Shown here piece after piece: positions 1 through 10,262 of a stretch of DNA of 34,491 nucleotides. The stretch lies in NCBI GenBank assembly GCA_003427395.1, contig BFEA01000005.1, forward strand, positions 7,606,527 through 7,641,017, read 5' to 3'. A model generated the notes under the pieces. It searched no databases. It was not told the DNA's origin and was given only the letters and a program-made list of their open reading frames with translations. Source of the stretch: Chara braunii (taxonomy: Eukaryota > Streptophyta > Charophyceae > Charales > Characeae). The position numbers were made by a program, and so were the translations under genes. The stretch's first letter is position 1. Every line of letters begins with the position of its first letter.

Positions 1-89
<89 letters not shown>

Positions 90-335
90 GTAGAGGGCGA
101 GCCATAGAGCGCGAAACGTAGAGAGACACACGTCAGCGAGAGGGGGAGAGTGAGTGATAGAGCGAGGGAGAGACATATAGAGCGCACAAAAAAAACGAAC
201 GACGGGGAAAGCGAGTGAAGGAAGGAAAGCGAAAGAGACGTAGAGAGCGAGAGAGGGAGAACAAAAAGGGACGGGATAGAGAAGGAGCGAGAAAACAATG
301 GGAGGGAGAGATAGATAGATAGAGAGAGAGAGAGG
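1..335. repeat. (GA)n microsatellite grading into purine-rich DNA
   Basis: Pure GA dinucleotide repeat over the first 87 bases, truncated by the window edge. It is followed by about 250 bases of degenerate GAGA/GGGA-rich sequence with short GATA and GAGAG runs. It explains the lack of meaningful open frames here. Confidence 0.95.
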
Positions 336-401
336 GAGAGTGATAGGGATCTTCTTTGGCGCATCAATCGGCGCAATTTTAGCGAAGTTTTTTTTTTAGT
401 T

Positions 402-845
402 ATGGATGTTGCAATTGCTTGCGTGGGAGAAGTTCATGGTAAAGCGATCGAGGTTCAGGAGCTGCGTCACCGTCGTGGTGATGGCCATGGCCTAGATTTT
501 AAATTTAGTCGGCGTGTTACAAGTGAATCTGCGCGTCATTATCTGGTGAAGGCAGACGAGCAGTTGGTTTTGAAGTTGTGCGTGGGTTTGGGGTATTATG
601 AGGGGTTATTATGTGAAGTCACGGTTTACTTGACGAAGATGTCGTCGGATATTCCAGATGAGGTTCCGAGTGGCGGGGTGGNTGTGTTGGCAGAGATGGT
701 CGATCTTGTGACCAGCGATTTGCTATAAGAACATGCGGATCAGCAGATCGATTTTGTGGAATGGGAGGCAATACTACAGCTGCCCTTGCGTGGGCGTCAG
801 TATATGCACGGTGTGCTGCGTATAGGGGATGGTTATGATTGGTGA
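402..845 (+). pseudogene. Decayed small ORF, possibly a distant member of the tandem ORF family
   Basis: An ATG at 402, just after a T-rich tract ending in TAG, opens a 108-codon frame that stops at TAA 726-728. The same frame continues coding-like to TGA 843-845, so this reads as one ~147-codon gene with a nonsense change. One ambiguous base (n) lies at 682. The second half has a strand-like VTVYLT stretch and then LRGRQYMHGV, whose order and spacing recall FFFH and FRGKYVYF in the remnant at 6151-6540. I do not recognise a named family. The similarity is by eye only, and the ORF could be unrelated. A frame shifted by one base stays open for a further ~60 bases, suggesting more decayed coding sequence downstream. 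Confidence 0.35.
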
Positions 846-2394
846 GGGATGTAAGAATTTGAACGGATATCTTGACTGCTCATTTGGTTATGGTGGTATG
901 GAGGGACCGATTTTGGCGGAGGTCATGATTGTGAGGCGAGATGTGTAGTGTGGATCGCATTTTAGCGGTTTTTTTTTTTTGGGGGGGGGGTTTGGGGGGT
1001 TGTTTCAGTTCCTGCGGGAACATGATTGTCTTGTCTTAATCTAGTCTGAGGCTTTAAGTGCCCTCATCATTGATTAAATTTCGCCTATTGCGATTGCAAA
1101 TACAACCGGGATGATATTTTGGCATATAAACAGTTCGTTTTTCATCGTTCAGGCAATACGAGCGATAATCGATTTCTAGTGTCGTATGCGGACGAACAGG
1201 ATTTTGTACGTGTAAGAGGGCGATAAGTTGTGTCCAGTACAACGGGAGGGGGAAAGAGCGGGTGGGTCTATTGATGTCGTCTTGTAATAGCAAGAGTCTC
1301 TATTTTGCGCAGTTACAGGAATTATGGTATTCCCACAGCATCGTCCAAAAGACGTTACAATTTTTTTGGAATCTGACATAGTGTACTATTGGTGTAAGTA
1401 GGGTAGTGATTTGGGTGGGCCGCTCTTGTTCGCTTTCTGGTGCATGTGTTGGAGAGGATTTCTTAATATTGATCATATGCTTGTTTCGGGTGGGACGAAT
1501 TAAATCACCAGTTGGTTTGTCTTGGGGTAGGTGTTTGATATAGAAGTTTTGTGGGTGTGCATGTGGGAATGGTGTGTTCGTTGCTTTATCTACTTATCCT
1601 TATGAATGCTAGCATATTGTCAACCTGAGTTTCTTTTCAGAAGAGAGACGTGTATGGTGGGATCATTTATCACACCGGGAAAGGCTTAATCGCAGGGCAT
1701 AAACTATTTCCAGAATGAAGGAAACTAAAAAAAGAAAGACCGAAATGATTTTTGCAGTGTTCATCCTCTTTAGGTACAAGTTTCGATTGGCACGCAGTGT
1801 GCCATGGATCTGGAGATATCTATGCGTGCTCAGGAAGTTGGGTGACCTCCTTCGTGCGTCGATAGTTTTTATGAGTCGGCACAAAATCCCATGGTATTGT
1901 TGGAGCGCCAGACATTTGCGGCTGTGCGAGGGGGTAGAACGATGTCATAGGGACCGTGCGTTTGCGAGTGTGACGTGCGTGCAATGTTACCCTAGGATCA
2001 GTGTCAGTGTGCTTTTACTAATTAGCATATCAACCTACTGGTTCATCGATATTCACTTTCAGTATTGGATAGTAGGGTAACCATGCGTTAGGTTCGTACG
2101 GGTATCTATTTTCTGAAAGTTTGTGCGTAGTAGCTGTGAAGGGCTTCGATGGTCCCTTAATAGTGCAAGTGATGGGTCAGTCATCGGTAAGCCATATTTT
2201 ATACGCATGAGAGTGATAGGAGAGCAATCTCAACTAGAGCTCGCTGCATGGAAGTATGTGACCAGTCGCACTAGGAAGTCCATAAGTGTTTTCCGCATCA
2301 TCTCATATGGTCGATGGCGGCTTGAGTTTGGTATATTAAATAAGTGATCAACAAACTTCAGGACTGGCCGGGAGAATGAAAAGAGAAGCAACTA
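846..2394. other. Gene-poor stretch with weak open frames
   Basis: No gene can be supported. There is a homopolymer block (T-run then G-run) near 969-990. Plus-strand open frames at 1715-2080 (121 codons) and 2123-2347 (74 codons) have mixed composition, no recognisable motif and no clear start context. They could be very decayed coding sequence or chance. Confidence 0.5.
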
Positions 2395-2881
2395 GGTGAG
2401 TTGATATGGCCAGGTGGGAATGGGAGTGAATTCCCAATAAAAAAAGACTATTATTGAAATTCAAAGATTGGTTTGGACTTAAAACAGGGGATTCCCTGGT
2501 AGCTCTGGCTTGCTCTCAAGATGTATTTCTCCCTCAGAGCTAGCAATGGTTGAGATTCAATGGTATGGTGGGGGGGAGAGCGAGTAATTAATGCAGGGAC
2601 ATAGCAGGAACGGGGGTAAGGGGCAAAGCGGTGCTAGATTTGGGATATCACATCTGGCGGCCGAGTCAAGGCTGAAGAGGAATTTTAGACCCCATCATAC
2701 TCAGACATAGATGTAATCTCTTTCCTATGTTTCAGGGACGCTTGACCCAATTTCCAGCAGGTGCTGCTGCCCACCAATAGATTGGAGCCAGCAGGTGGCC
2801 TGCTACTTGTGAGGGCTTGTATCATCATCACTAGCAGACCCAACTGGTTTTGGTCAAAAAAAAAAAAAAAAAAAAAAAAAA
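2395..2881 (+). mobile_element. 5'-truncated LINE 3' end with poly(A) tail
   Basis: The last ~150 bases, from GGGACGCTTGACCCAATTTC through CACCAATAGATTGGAG to an A-run at 2857-2881, match the 3' ends at 10108-10260, 12850-12920 (complement) and 17660-17750. Upstream, the frame reads FKDW...QWLRFNGMVGG, matching the end of the LINE coding region seen on the minus strand near 13150-13300 (FNDW...AAWYG). It is therefore the tail of a non-LTR retrotransposon. The 5' boundary is approximate and I could not find a convincing TSD. Confidence 0.75.
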
Positions 2882-3317
2882 GGCTGCCATGTTTGACTAC
2901 CGGAAAGGCTCTTAGATACTTATCAATATTGGAACAGTCAGAGAAACTGGTTTCCCCACCTCTTCAACACCCCTCCGCTCCGCTATCGAGTTCTCACAGG
3001 GAGCTGGTGAATGGGCCTGAGGTTGGGATGGACAAATGCTTGTCCCATCCTCTGGCGTGTTTGTTTGTTTTCAGCTTGCATTCACGAGTTCGTGCATTCA
3101 ACAATGCTGTGTGGCTAAAGGGGGGGGGGGAACTGTCGAAGGGGCTGCTGTCAAATTTCTTCTGACAGCTGTCCATTTTTTTAACATTTCGACAGTGGTA
3201 CGGGCAGCCCCGGAATCTGGACTTCGCACTCAGGGTAGATTCATACTACGACTTTTTCAACTCAACACAGGATGTGACTACGGTCCAATGCATCGAGGTC
3301 ATGCGTAATCACGGAGA

Positions 3318-3495
3318 AATACATTTCGAGGGTGCTAGTGTGCTCAGGAACCAATACATTTCGAGGGTGCTAGTGTGCTCAGGAACCAATACATTTCGAG
3401 GCTGCCAGTGTGCTCAGGAACCAATACATTTCAAGGGTGCTAGTAAGTTCAGGAACCAATACATTTCGAGGGTGCTAGTGTGCGTAGGAACCCGT
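3318..3495. repeat. 35-bp minisatellite, five copies
   Basis: Direct tandem repeats with a 35-bp period (ATACATTTCGAGGGTGCTAG then TGTGCTCAGGAACCA), five copies with a few substitutions. No spacers separate the units, so it is a minisatellite and not a CRISPR array. Confidence 0.9.
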
Positions 3496-4380
3496 GACTG
3501 TGGGTGCTCTCGCTGATTGGGTGCACAAAAATGTGTTTACGGGGTACTACAGACAACTTGTCTGGCCGCACTCCAGTCACAAAAGCTGGAAAATGAGAGG
3601 GTGCATCTTCAGGTGGAAGGTGGCAATATCCGCTACTATCTTTTGTGCCCGCCACAAGTGGCATGTATCTTGCCCGCTTCTCTCTCAGACTGAAGGTTCA
3701 TCCGGCAGTCTTGCTGTGAAGATGCACTGGCCAGTTTTTGCCTTGTGGGCACGGATTATCAGCAACGACCGTCCCCCTACCGAGTGCGACAAATGGTGAA
3801 TGCACCTTCCTGCATTGTGCACCGGATTTCACATCTGGTGGGTAATGGGATAATGGACCCAGGGGGGACCTAGGCCAGGAAGCCAGAAAGCGACTCTCGG
3901 TGACATGAGCAACGGACAGGCGGTGAACCCCTTTCCCCTCTTTTTTTTTTTTTTTTTGATAGAATATACCTTAATATAGTGAAAAAATGGCGAAGGCCGC
4001 GGACCTCACAATTCAACCCGGGAGTACTGAGAGCATATTACTTACCTTAGTTTATCCCAGACGAGGTTGCAATTGCAGCTCAAAGAATCATCTCCAACAA
4101 GCTTCTCTCATCTGAAATGAATCTACCTTCCATAGTCCACATTCTAACTCAGGAAAAGAAGGGCGGGAGAAAAAGAAGAAAGTACACAGGGCTAATAATG
4201 GCCTGACCCCGGCCTACACCCACCGAGAGGAACAGATGGAGGTAGTTCCTTATAGACTAGTGACTCTCAATGAACCAGCCTACTGCGGTGGGGCAAACTA
4301 AACCGAGAGTCCAGGTTATTCGAGCAGATTTGAACTCCTCAGAGTCTGAAATGTCTCTCCACTCAGTCTCCGACTCTCCG
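3496..4380. other. No gene seen; T-tract at 3940-3957
   Basis: No coding frame with convincing composition was found. A T-run at about 3940-3957 could be the poly(A) end of a minus-strand retroposon lying to its right, but the sequence there (3958-4200) does not match the LINE/R tail found elsewhere in the window. Confidence 0.45.
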
Positions 4381-4860
4381 TGTGGCATACTGATATCACA
4401 CGGGCCCCAGTTAGGGCCCGGTTCTGTAGCAGGCACGGGTTAGGCCTAGGTACCGGGTCCCGACGGTCCCCAGCTAGGTCCAGGTAGGCCTAGGGAACCG
4501 CCGGTTCAGATTCGAGTCCAGTAGGCCTAGTTTAGACCCACCAGACCCAACGGCTAGTTGAGTTTGGGCCAGGTACCGGTCCATCGGTAGGACCGGCCGG
4601 CGGCGCAGTTTTAGGCACCACTTTTCAGATTCAAATCGGATCTGAACCGTTGGGGCCGATCAACGGTCCAGACCCGAAGGCACTCAGTAGGACTGAGGCC
4701 GACCCAGCACTATATCAGCTGGGTACCAGCCTCAGTCGGTAGGTTAGTAGCGAGGATGTTAGTCTACAGGATTAGCGCAGCACTTCAGCGTTAGCAGCGG
4801 AGCAGCGGAGCAGCGGAGAGCATCAGCGCAGCGTGGAGGAGAGAGAGTGCAGCGGCAGCT
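4381..4860 (+). promoter_or_regulatory. GC-rich region with repeated TAGGCCTAG and a TATA-like site (tentative 5' region)
   Basis: TAGGCCTAG occurs three times (about 4441, 4484 and 4522) among CCGG/GGTACC-rich sequence. A TATA-like CACTATATCAGC lies at about 4708-4719, followed by GC-rich DNA with CAGCGGAG repeats and then a CT-rich tract. The layout resembles a promoter and 5' leader, or part of an LTR. No downstream gene confirms either reading and no primer-binding site was found. Confidence 0.22.
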
Positions 4861-4976
4861 TAGCGCAACGGTGGAAGAGCGCCAGCCTCCGGCCCAGCCG
4901 CGGCCCAGCGCCATAGCTGCCTTGCGCAGGTATCAGGGAGGAAGGCCTTGCCTTTCCTCCCTCTTCTTCTTCCTCC

Positions 4977-4980
<4 letters not shown>

Positions 4981-5059
<79 letters not shown>

Positions 5060-5060
5060 N

Positions 5061-5145
<85 letters not shown>
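4981..5145. repeat. (CT)n microsatellite, ~165 bp
   Basis: Uninterrupted CT repeat except for one ambiguous base at 5060. It generates artefactual Ser-Leu open frames on the plus strand. Confidence 0.97.
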
Positions 5146-5147
<2 letters not shown>

Positions 5148-5850
5148 CTCCTACCCTGTAAGTCTAGGTCTTCTTCTGGGCTACCCCTACTGGACTACTA
5201 CAACTGTGAAGGATGGTTACGAGTTCTGATAATGCTAGGGATAGCGACATTGAGACTGCAGGTTGAGGACTTCTTCGGGATCTGATTGCATCTACCTCTG
5301 AGAATGTATCTTGACATTGTGAGGTCGATATCTGAGACACAGTGAGACTCCGTATTCGCGACATTTCGGATTTTCGCTACTTCTGACATTTCAAGATACT
5401 ATTTTTGGAAACATTGAGTTGACGTCATCTTCCCTCTCCTCCTCCTTTCGTCTCTCCTCCCCCCCATTCATCTGTGTATGAGATCAGCTCCTGGCCTCTT
5501 CTTCCATGTTCAAGGCCGGGGTTTGCACACCACCAATGCATGTCTGTGAGAGCTTCATTGCAGTCTGAGTCAGGTTTGAGTCAGTCCATGTGCATCAAGT
5601 CTTCCGCTGTATTTGTATCTACTCTGTATTTTCTGGTTGGTTCTGGGAATCTGCGCCATACTTATGACTGTGTTTCACGAGTATGCAACACTCCGGCTCC
5701 CTTTATCTGTTATCTCAGCTTAATAGGCCAGGTTAATCTATCAACAGGACTCTCAGTCCTCCAAGATGACCAAGTTACTGCTTCGATTTTCCAGGAGCGA
5801 AGAAAAGACCAGATACTCCACTTGGGGCCTGATCCCACTTCTTATAGGCC
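5146..5850. other. No supported gene
   Basis: The longest plus-strand frame (about 5474-5866) begins with a non-ATG codon and has no recognisable domain. A palindromic TGACGTCA (CRE/bZIP-type core) lies near 5419 but has no supporting context. Confidence 0.5.
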
Positions 5851-5958
5851 AGGCACTTTTTGGTAAATTATGGGATCCCACCTCTTTCCGCGAGAGCCGG
5901 AGGCGACCCTGTTTTTTCGAAGAAGTGGAAACAGCCTAGTACGTGTAAGTGTGACCAC

Positions 5959-6048
5959 GATTTGAGGACCGGTAGTTCTTTCAAAAATCAAAAGAAGCCA
6001 CAAGATTTGAGGACCGGTAGTTCTTTCAAAAATCAAAAGAAGCCACAA
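5959..6048. repeat. 45-bp tandem duplication
   Basis: Two essentially identical adjacent 45-bp copies (5959-6003 and 6004-6048) beginning GATTTGAGGACCGGTAGTTC, followed by a partial third start. The near identity implies a recent duplication. Confidence 0.92.
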
Positions 6049-6150
6049 GATAGACCACTTGGGGCCTTGTTTTTTTCTTCCCTTTCTTTTTTTCCTGATG
6101 TGCAGGCCGTTGGATTCTCGAGGCGCCACAAGATAGTGCCGCTCTGTTAG

Positions 6151-6540
6151 GAAAAGTCCCGCAGAAGTAGGGCATGTGGGGTCACGTTTTTCTTTCACGT
6201 TCCTTGCGCTGCGTCTCCACCTTTCGCGGCACTTTTACGTTCTTACGAAAACGGAAAGAAGTGTGATCTACCCCTTACTCTTTACTTACCTTCAGGAGAT
6301 GACCTAAAATTATTTAGGGGTAAGTACGTTTATTTCACCTTTGAGTATCGAATGGGCAAAAAGAACACGCTGTCGTCTGGCCTACAACAGTGCCTAGGTT
6401 TCTGACCGAGTTGATCTTCGGGAAGGATGATAGTCATCAAAGGTTGGTGAGAGCGCTTAGGAAGGCCATCCAGTTTAGGGCCTCGAAAGCTGAGCTAGCG
6501 TGGCTGGCCAACGCGTCGGCAAAGAAAACCGCACCGAGTT
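6151..6540 (+). pseudogene. Frameshifted fragment related to the tandem ORF family
   Basis: After a TAG at 6148-6150 one frame is open to about 6408 and contains a strand-like GVTFFFH stretch followed by FRGKYVYFTFEYRMGKKN. From about 6385 a second frame takes over and reads PTTVPRFLTELIFGKDD, then LVRALRKAI and KAELAWLANAS, to a TAA near 6540. The order of elements (hydrophobic strand, YF-rich strand, P-x-F helix start, basic helix, L-x-WL helix) matches the paralogues at 21869-27079; compare VPRFIFKRI in the copy at 26330. A single frameshift joins the two parts. There is no usable start codon. About 280 bp upstream, the tripeptide context VNYGIP at ~5863-5880 resembles the VNHGIP end motif of another copy, which would fit tandem arrangement here too. 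Family function is unknown. Confidence 0.5.
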
Positions 6541-6871
6541 CGTAAAGGCAATGGAAGTACCGACTAACGTGGTGTCAGACCGGGTGTCATATTTACAGGG
6601 GTCGGTCGGCCGTGGTGTCAGAGGGGAAAAGAAGTGGCATGAATGCAGATTTAGCGGCTGCCTCCTTTTTTGCCCAACGGAAGTAACTGTTCCGAGAACT
6701 GCTAAAGCTGCCTAATGTTCCAAACCCTAGGTGTGACCCAGGAGCCGTTGCCCCAAAATAAAAGCAAAAATGGAGCATCCTTCTTCTCCTTGGTGTCGTT
6801 CCTCCAACCGATGCCAGGGGATGAACTTTTGCCTGCAACAGCAGAATACACACACTCCACACAATTTTCGG

Positions 6872-7240
6872 CTACCCATTGTTCATCCATTGCTCAAGCT
6901 TGACCAGCATCTGTGTATAGTCATCTCTTGACACCTCAGAGTCAGAGTTTTGGTTATCTTCCTTGCTCAGATTGCCGCTGTAATCTACTCTCCAAAACCC
7001 AGTTTTACACATCCCATGCAGAAGGATCTCAGTGACTTGATGAATGCCCGCTTCTCTTTCTTTTGCGGTCAGCCATGTGGCTGTGGACAACCCATTAGTG
7101 GACAGCAACTCCCTCCAGGACTGTCGGACGACCTGGATGAGTTGTGCCAAGTTTCTCTCCACGTTATGCAGGTTCCCAAGTTTCTGCCTGATTTCAGAGG
7201 CAGACTGCCAAGTTTGAGACTTTGAGTATCTACGTTCCAT
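6872..7240 (-). CDS. Hypothetical 122-aa protein, probably an exon or gene fragment
   Basis: An ATG at 7240 (complement) opens 122 codons of balanced, helix-rich composition with charged residues (ASEIRQKLGNLHN, TAKEREAGIHQVTEILL, DYTQMLVKLEQWMNNG). No known domain is recognised. Just upstream on the same strand, a pyrimidine-rich tract ends in CTCCTGCCAG at about 7299, which would suit a 3' splice site, so the ORF may be an internal exon rather than a complete gene. The 5' neighbourhood is tandemly duplicated and interrupted by a transposon. The coding remnant at 8442-8790 on the same strand could be an upstream part of the same gene. Confidence 0.4.
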   Translation of the reverse strand: MERRYSKSQTWQSASEIRQKLGNLHNVERNLAQLIQVVRQSWRELLSTNGLSTATWLTAKEREAGIHQVTEILLHGMCKTGFWRVDYSGNLSKEDNQNSDSEVSRDDYTQMLVKLEQWMNNG

Positions 7241-7328
7241 AACTGTCTAATCTGGTATGTACGCCTACACACCCATATAATTCTACAAAAAGATCTGGCA
7301 GGAGAAGAAAAAGAAAAGAAAAAAAGAA

Positions 7329-7699
7329 GGGGAACTACGCGGCAGTCACAAAAACAGTTAGAAATTGCATTACAAACACGGTTTTTGCAGTTTAGTCAGG
7401 GCCCGAGTTTGAAATGCAGTTCAAACTCGGCCCTGCAGAAGGTTCCCACACCGGACCCACAGCATGAGTTTGAGACTGCATTTCAGTCAGCCATGTGGGT
7501 CAGTCTGCCCCTGGCTGGTGGTCCCTTCGGACAGGTGCAAATGTCGCCCGGTAGACCCGTGCAATGTGCACGCATGTAGGCTGTTAGGGTAATGTCTACC
7601 AGGCAATGTGCACGCATGTGGGCTGGTAGGCTGGTACGGGGCTTGTGTCCACGAACGGGCAGTACCAGCCCACTGAAGGCATTTTGGGGATCTCCTCCC

Positions 7700-7762
<63 letters not shown>

Positions 7763-7763
7763 N

Positions 7764-7856
<93 letters not shown>

Positions 7857-8012
7857 CTGAAATGAAGTGTCAAATTCATGCCGTGTGACCCTTCTGCAGG
7901 GCCGAGTCTGAACTGCATTTTAATCTCGGGCCCTGACTAAGTCACTTAACTGCAAAAACCATGTTTGTAATGCAATTTCTAACTGTTTTTGTGACTGCCG
8001 CGTAGTTTCCCC
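7329..8012. mobile_element. Non-autonomous MULE-like element with long TIRs and 9-bp TSD
   Basis: The ends are inverted copies of each other for over 110 bp: 7329 onward (GGGGAACTACGCGGCAGTCA) against the complement of 8012 backward (GGGGAAACTACGCGGCAGTC), with roughly 90% identity including TTGCATTACAAACA and CTCGGCCCTGCAGAAGG. The flanks carry an identical 9-bp AAAAAAGAA at 7320-7328 and 8013-8021. Nine-base duplications and long TIRs are typical of Mutator-like elements. The interior is short, has no transposase and holds a CT microsatellite, so the element is non-autonomous. The TSD is low complexity, which weakens it slightly, but the TIRs stand on their own. Confidence 0.8.
7704..7851. 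repeat. (CT)n microsatellite inside the MULE-like element
   Basis: About 148 bp of CT repeat with one ambiguous base (7763). It lies between the two TIRs and accounts for a fifth of the element. Confidence 0.97.
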
Positions 8013-8441
8013 AAAAAAGAAAGATAAAAAAGAAATGCAAAAGGTATTACCATAAGTGTCCCTGATTGTCGAGTTATCAAAAAGGTTCTAGCAGAGGACC
8101 TTCTCTGCTGTTGAAGGCTGAGTTAGAACCGATGGACAGAGTGCTCCGGAGAGAGTGCTCCACGCTTTAGTATCTACGTTCCATAACTGTCTAATCTGGT
8201 ATGCACCCCTACTCACCCATATTCTACCAAAATATCTAGCAGGAAAAAAAAAAAAAAAAAAAAGTGCCCCTGATTGCCGAGTTATCGAAAAGGTTCTGGC
8301 AGAGGACCTCCTCTGCTGTTGAAGGTCAAGTTAGAACAGATGGACAGAGGGCGCTCCACACCTTTAATATAGGGGCCCAGATAGGTGACTCAACTTATAT
8401 TCTCAGAACTACCTTTCGTGGATAAACAAGCCCAGACACTA

Positions 8442-8790
8442 TCAAGGGACCGATAGACCCGATTTTTCCTGCAAGATGTGTTGGGCGTCTAATGCATGGT
8501 CCGTTGGAATCCTTAGTAAGGAGTCCCGCAATCCATAGCGATTTTTCTCTGCCAGGATGTCAAGAAGTACAAGATCTCCTTCGTCGCACTTCTGAGTGAT
8601 CTTCCACCATTCTGCTTAGGATGCATCAGGGGTTCCCATTCTCTATTGTACGGTTCGTACCCTTCCATAGGTAGGTGGAGATTGTTGTATGAGTTTTGCT
8701 CGGAACTCATCGGGATAGGTTTGATAGATAAAAATGTACCATATGGTCAAGAGGACGATAGTGTTGATTACTATTGCTCTCCTCCTTCCC
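8442..8790 (-). pseudogene. Decayed coding fragment, function unknown
   Basis: On the minus strand one frame ending at TGA 8442-8444 has clear coding character (AEWWKITQKCDEGDLVLLD, RYGLRDSLLRIPTDHALDAQ). It is broken upstream by in-frame TAA (8616-8618) and TAG (8643-8645), beyond which it continues with DEFRAKLIQQSPPTYGRV. Another frame takes over above ~8730 (KEGKEESNSNQHYRPLDHMV), implying a frameshift. No ATG is well placed. The family is not recognised; it may be the upstream part of the gene whose remnant lies at 6872-7240. Confidence 0.45.
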
Positions 8791-8799
8791 CTCTTTCAA

Positions 8800-9548
8800 G
8801 AGGTTGTGTATTGAAACGAAAAAACGTCAAGAGGCTACAAAGTACGTATTGGGGCAGGAATTGTCTCTGCGTTCAAGTGACTGCACCTGGCATTGTTGTA
8901 TGATGGCTAGCTATCTTAACAGAAGACTGAAATCCCGTGTGTGGAAGGGCATACTATACGCTTGGAAGAGCATACGGCTGGGGGTCATTCATAAGCCCTC
9001 CACAAAAGGGGAAATACTGAACCAAATTTTGTTCAAGAATCCAAATTTGTCTCCCCCATGGGGCGTGAAAATTTAGGGCGCTGTTAACCCCTTCTCCTCA
9101 GCCGCTGAGGGTCATGGGAACTTTGCCGTTCCTGGTATGAGAAAGGAGTAATATGTTTGCAGCCAGGAGGCTGTGCTTACCGTGGTTGGTTTTTGTTGTT
9201 TAGTGCAACTTTCCTGCTGGGGCATGTCGTTGTCAAGGAACGGGGGTTTCGAGGGCATCGCCGGGTATTGGGGAAGGGTGAGGTCATACGCGCGCCTAAG
9301 CCCCGTAGGCCAAAGGGTCGTGGCAGAGGAAGAAGCTCGGGCATCCAGCGGTAGGTTGTAGAGGTCGTTTGGCATTGATTTTGGACGGCGGCCGACATTT
9401 CCCATTTCAGGGAGGGGGGGGGGGGGCCTTAGGAGGGAAGGAGCGGGCTCACACCAGGCCATTCAGACAAGCACTTTTTTATTTGAAATTAAGTCTAGAC
9501 AGATTTATGGCCAGATGCATACAGGTTCGCCCGTGAATTCGGTCACGG
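8800..9548. other. No supported gene
   Basis: Overlapping frames on both strands near 9112-9462 have no domain signal and a G-rich homopolymer interrupts the region at ~9413-9426. I see no repeat or RNA gene. Confidence 0.45.
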
Positions 9549-10227
9549 AGCGCTATCTCTTTTTTTTTTTTGGGGGGGGGGAACAAATGCTCCAGTCTAT
9601 TCGTGGGGAGAAACACGTGCTGGGAACCGGGCCCAGCATCCCATATAAAATTATACAGGTCATTTGAAATACCAGGGCCATTACCTGGCTTCGGCTAAGA
9701 ACAATCTGAGGACTATTAAAGGAGTTCAGGAAAGGAAGCGCGACCTGAGGAGTACCGGCTGACCTTTCACGAGTGGGCCAAGGTGGATCCTGCAATTCCA
9801 ATGAGAACGACAGATGACTTCCCGGATCTTTTTCCCCCTCTGGCAAATAGTCTAGTAGAACTGGGCTGGTATGGAGGATGAGAGTACATGGCAGTGATGG
9901 GGAACACGGGGAAAGGAAGGAGAGGGGTCTGCTAGGTATATCGATGGTATCTGGCGGCCAGACTAAGAGCTGAAGAGGCAGATCTCTCGTGACAATCACG
10001 TTCACCCAATACCTGCTCAGTCAATCCCCTGGGGGACAGGGTAATCAATGCTGGCAGGCTTCATATCCACATTCCTAACTGGCTCTGTCTATAATCTGTG
10101 CATATGGGACGCTGGACCCGCTTTCCAGCAGGTGCTGCTCCCCACCAATAGATGGAGTCTCACCCGGGGTGCTAGTGATGTCTGCTTGTACCAGCGACTC
10201 TAGCACTGGCCGGGGCTGAGTTTTCTT

Positions 10228-10262
<35 letters not shown>

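Larger units (their letters stand above)
7217..8372 (-). repeat. ~210-bp tandem duplication (three partial/complete units) interrupted by a transposon
   Basis: Unit pieces: end part 7217-7319; complete unit about 8050-8262; beginning part 8263-8372. Shared landmarks are TATCTACGTTCCATAACTGT (about 7228 and 8169), CAGAGGACC followed by CTCTGCTGTTGAAGG (about 8090 and 8300), and an A-rich linker at each junction. On the minus strand each linker reads as a long pyrimidine tract ending CTGCCAG or CTGCTAG. The MULE-like element at 7329-8012 inserted in one linker. Confidence 0.8.

Noticed and set aside
3318-3495. CRISPR-like array
   Set aside because: Units are directly contiguous with no unique spacers; it is a minisatellite.
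4847-5229. Ser-Leu repeat open frames over the CT tract (also 7487-7918)
   Set aside because: Products of the dinucleotide repeat; no independent coding signal.
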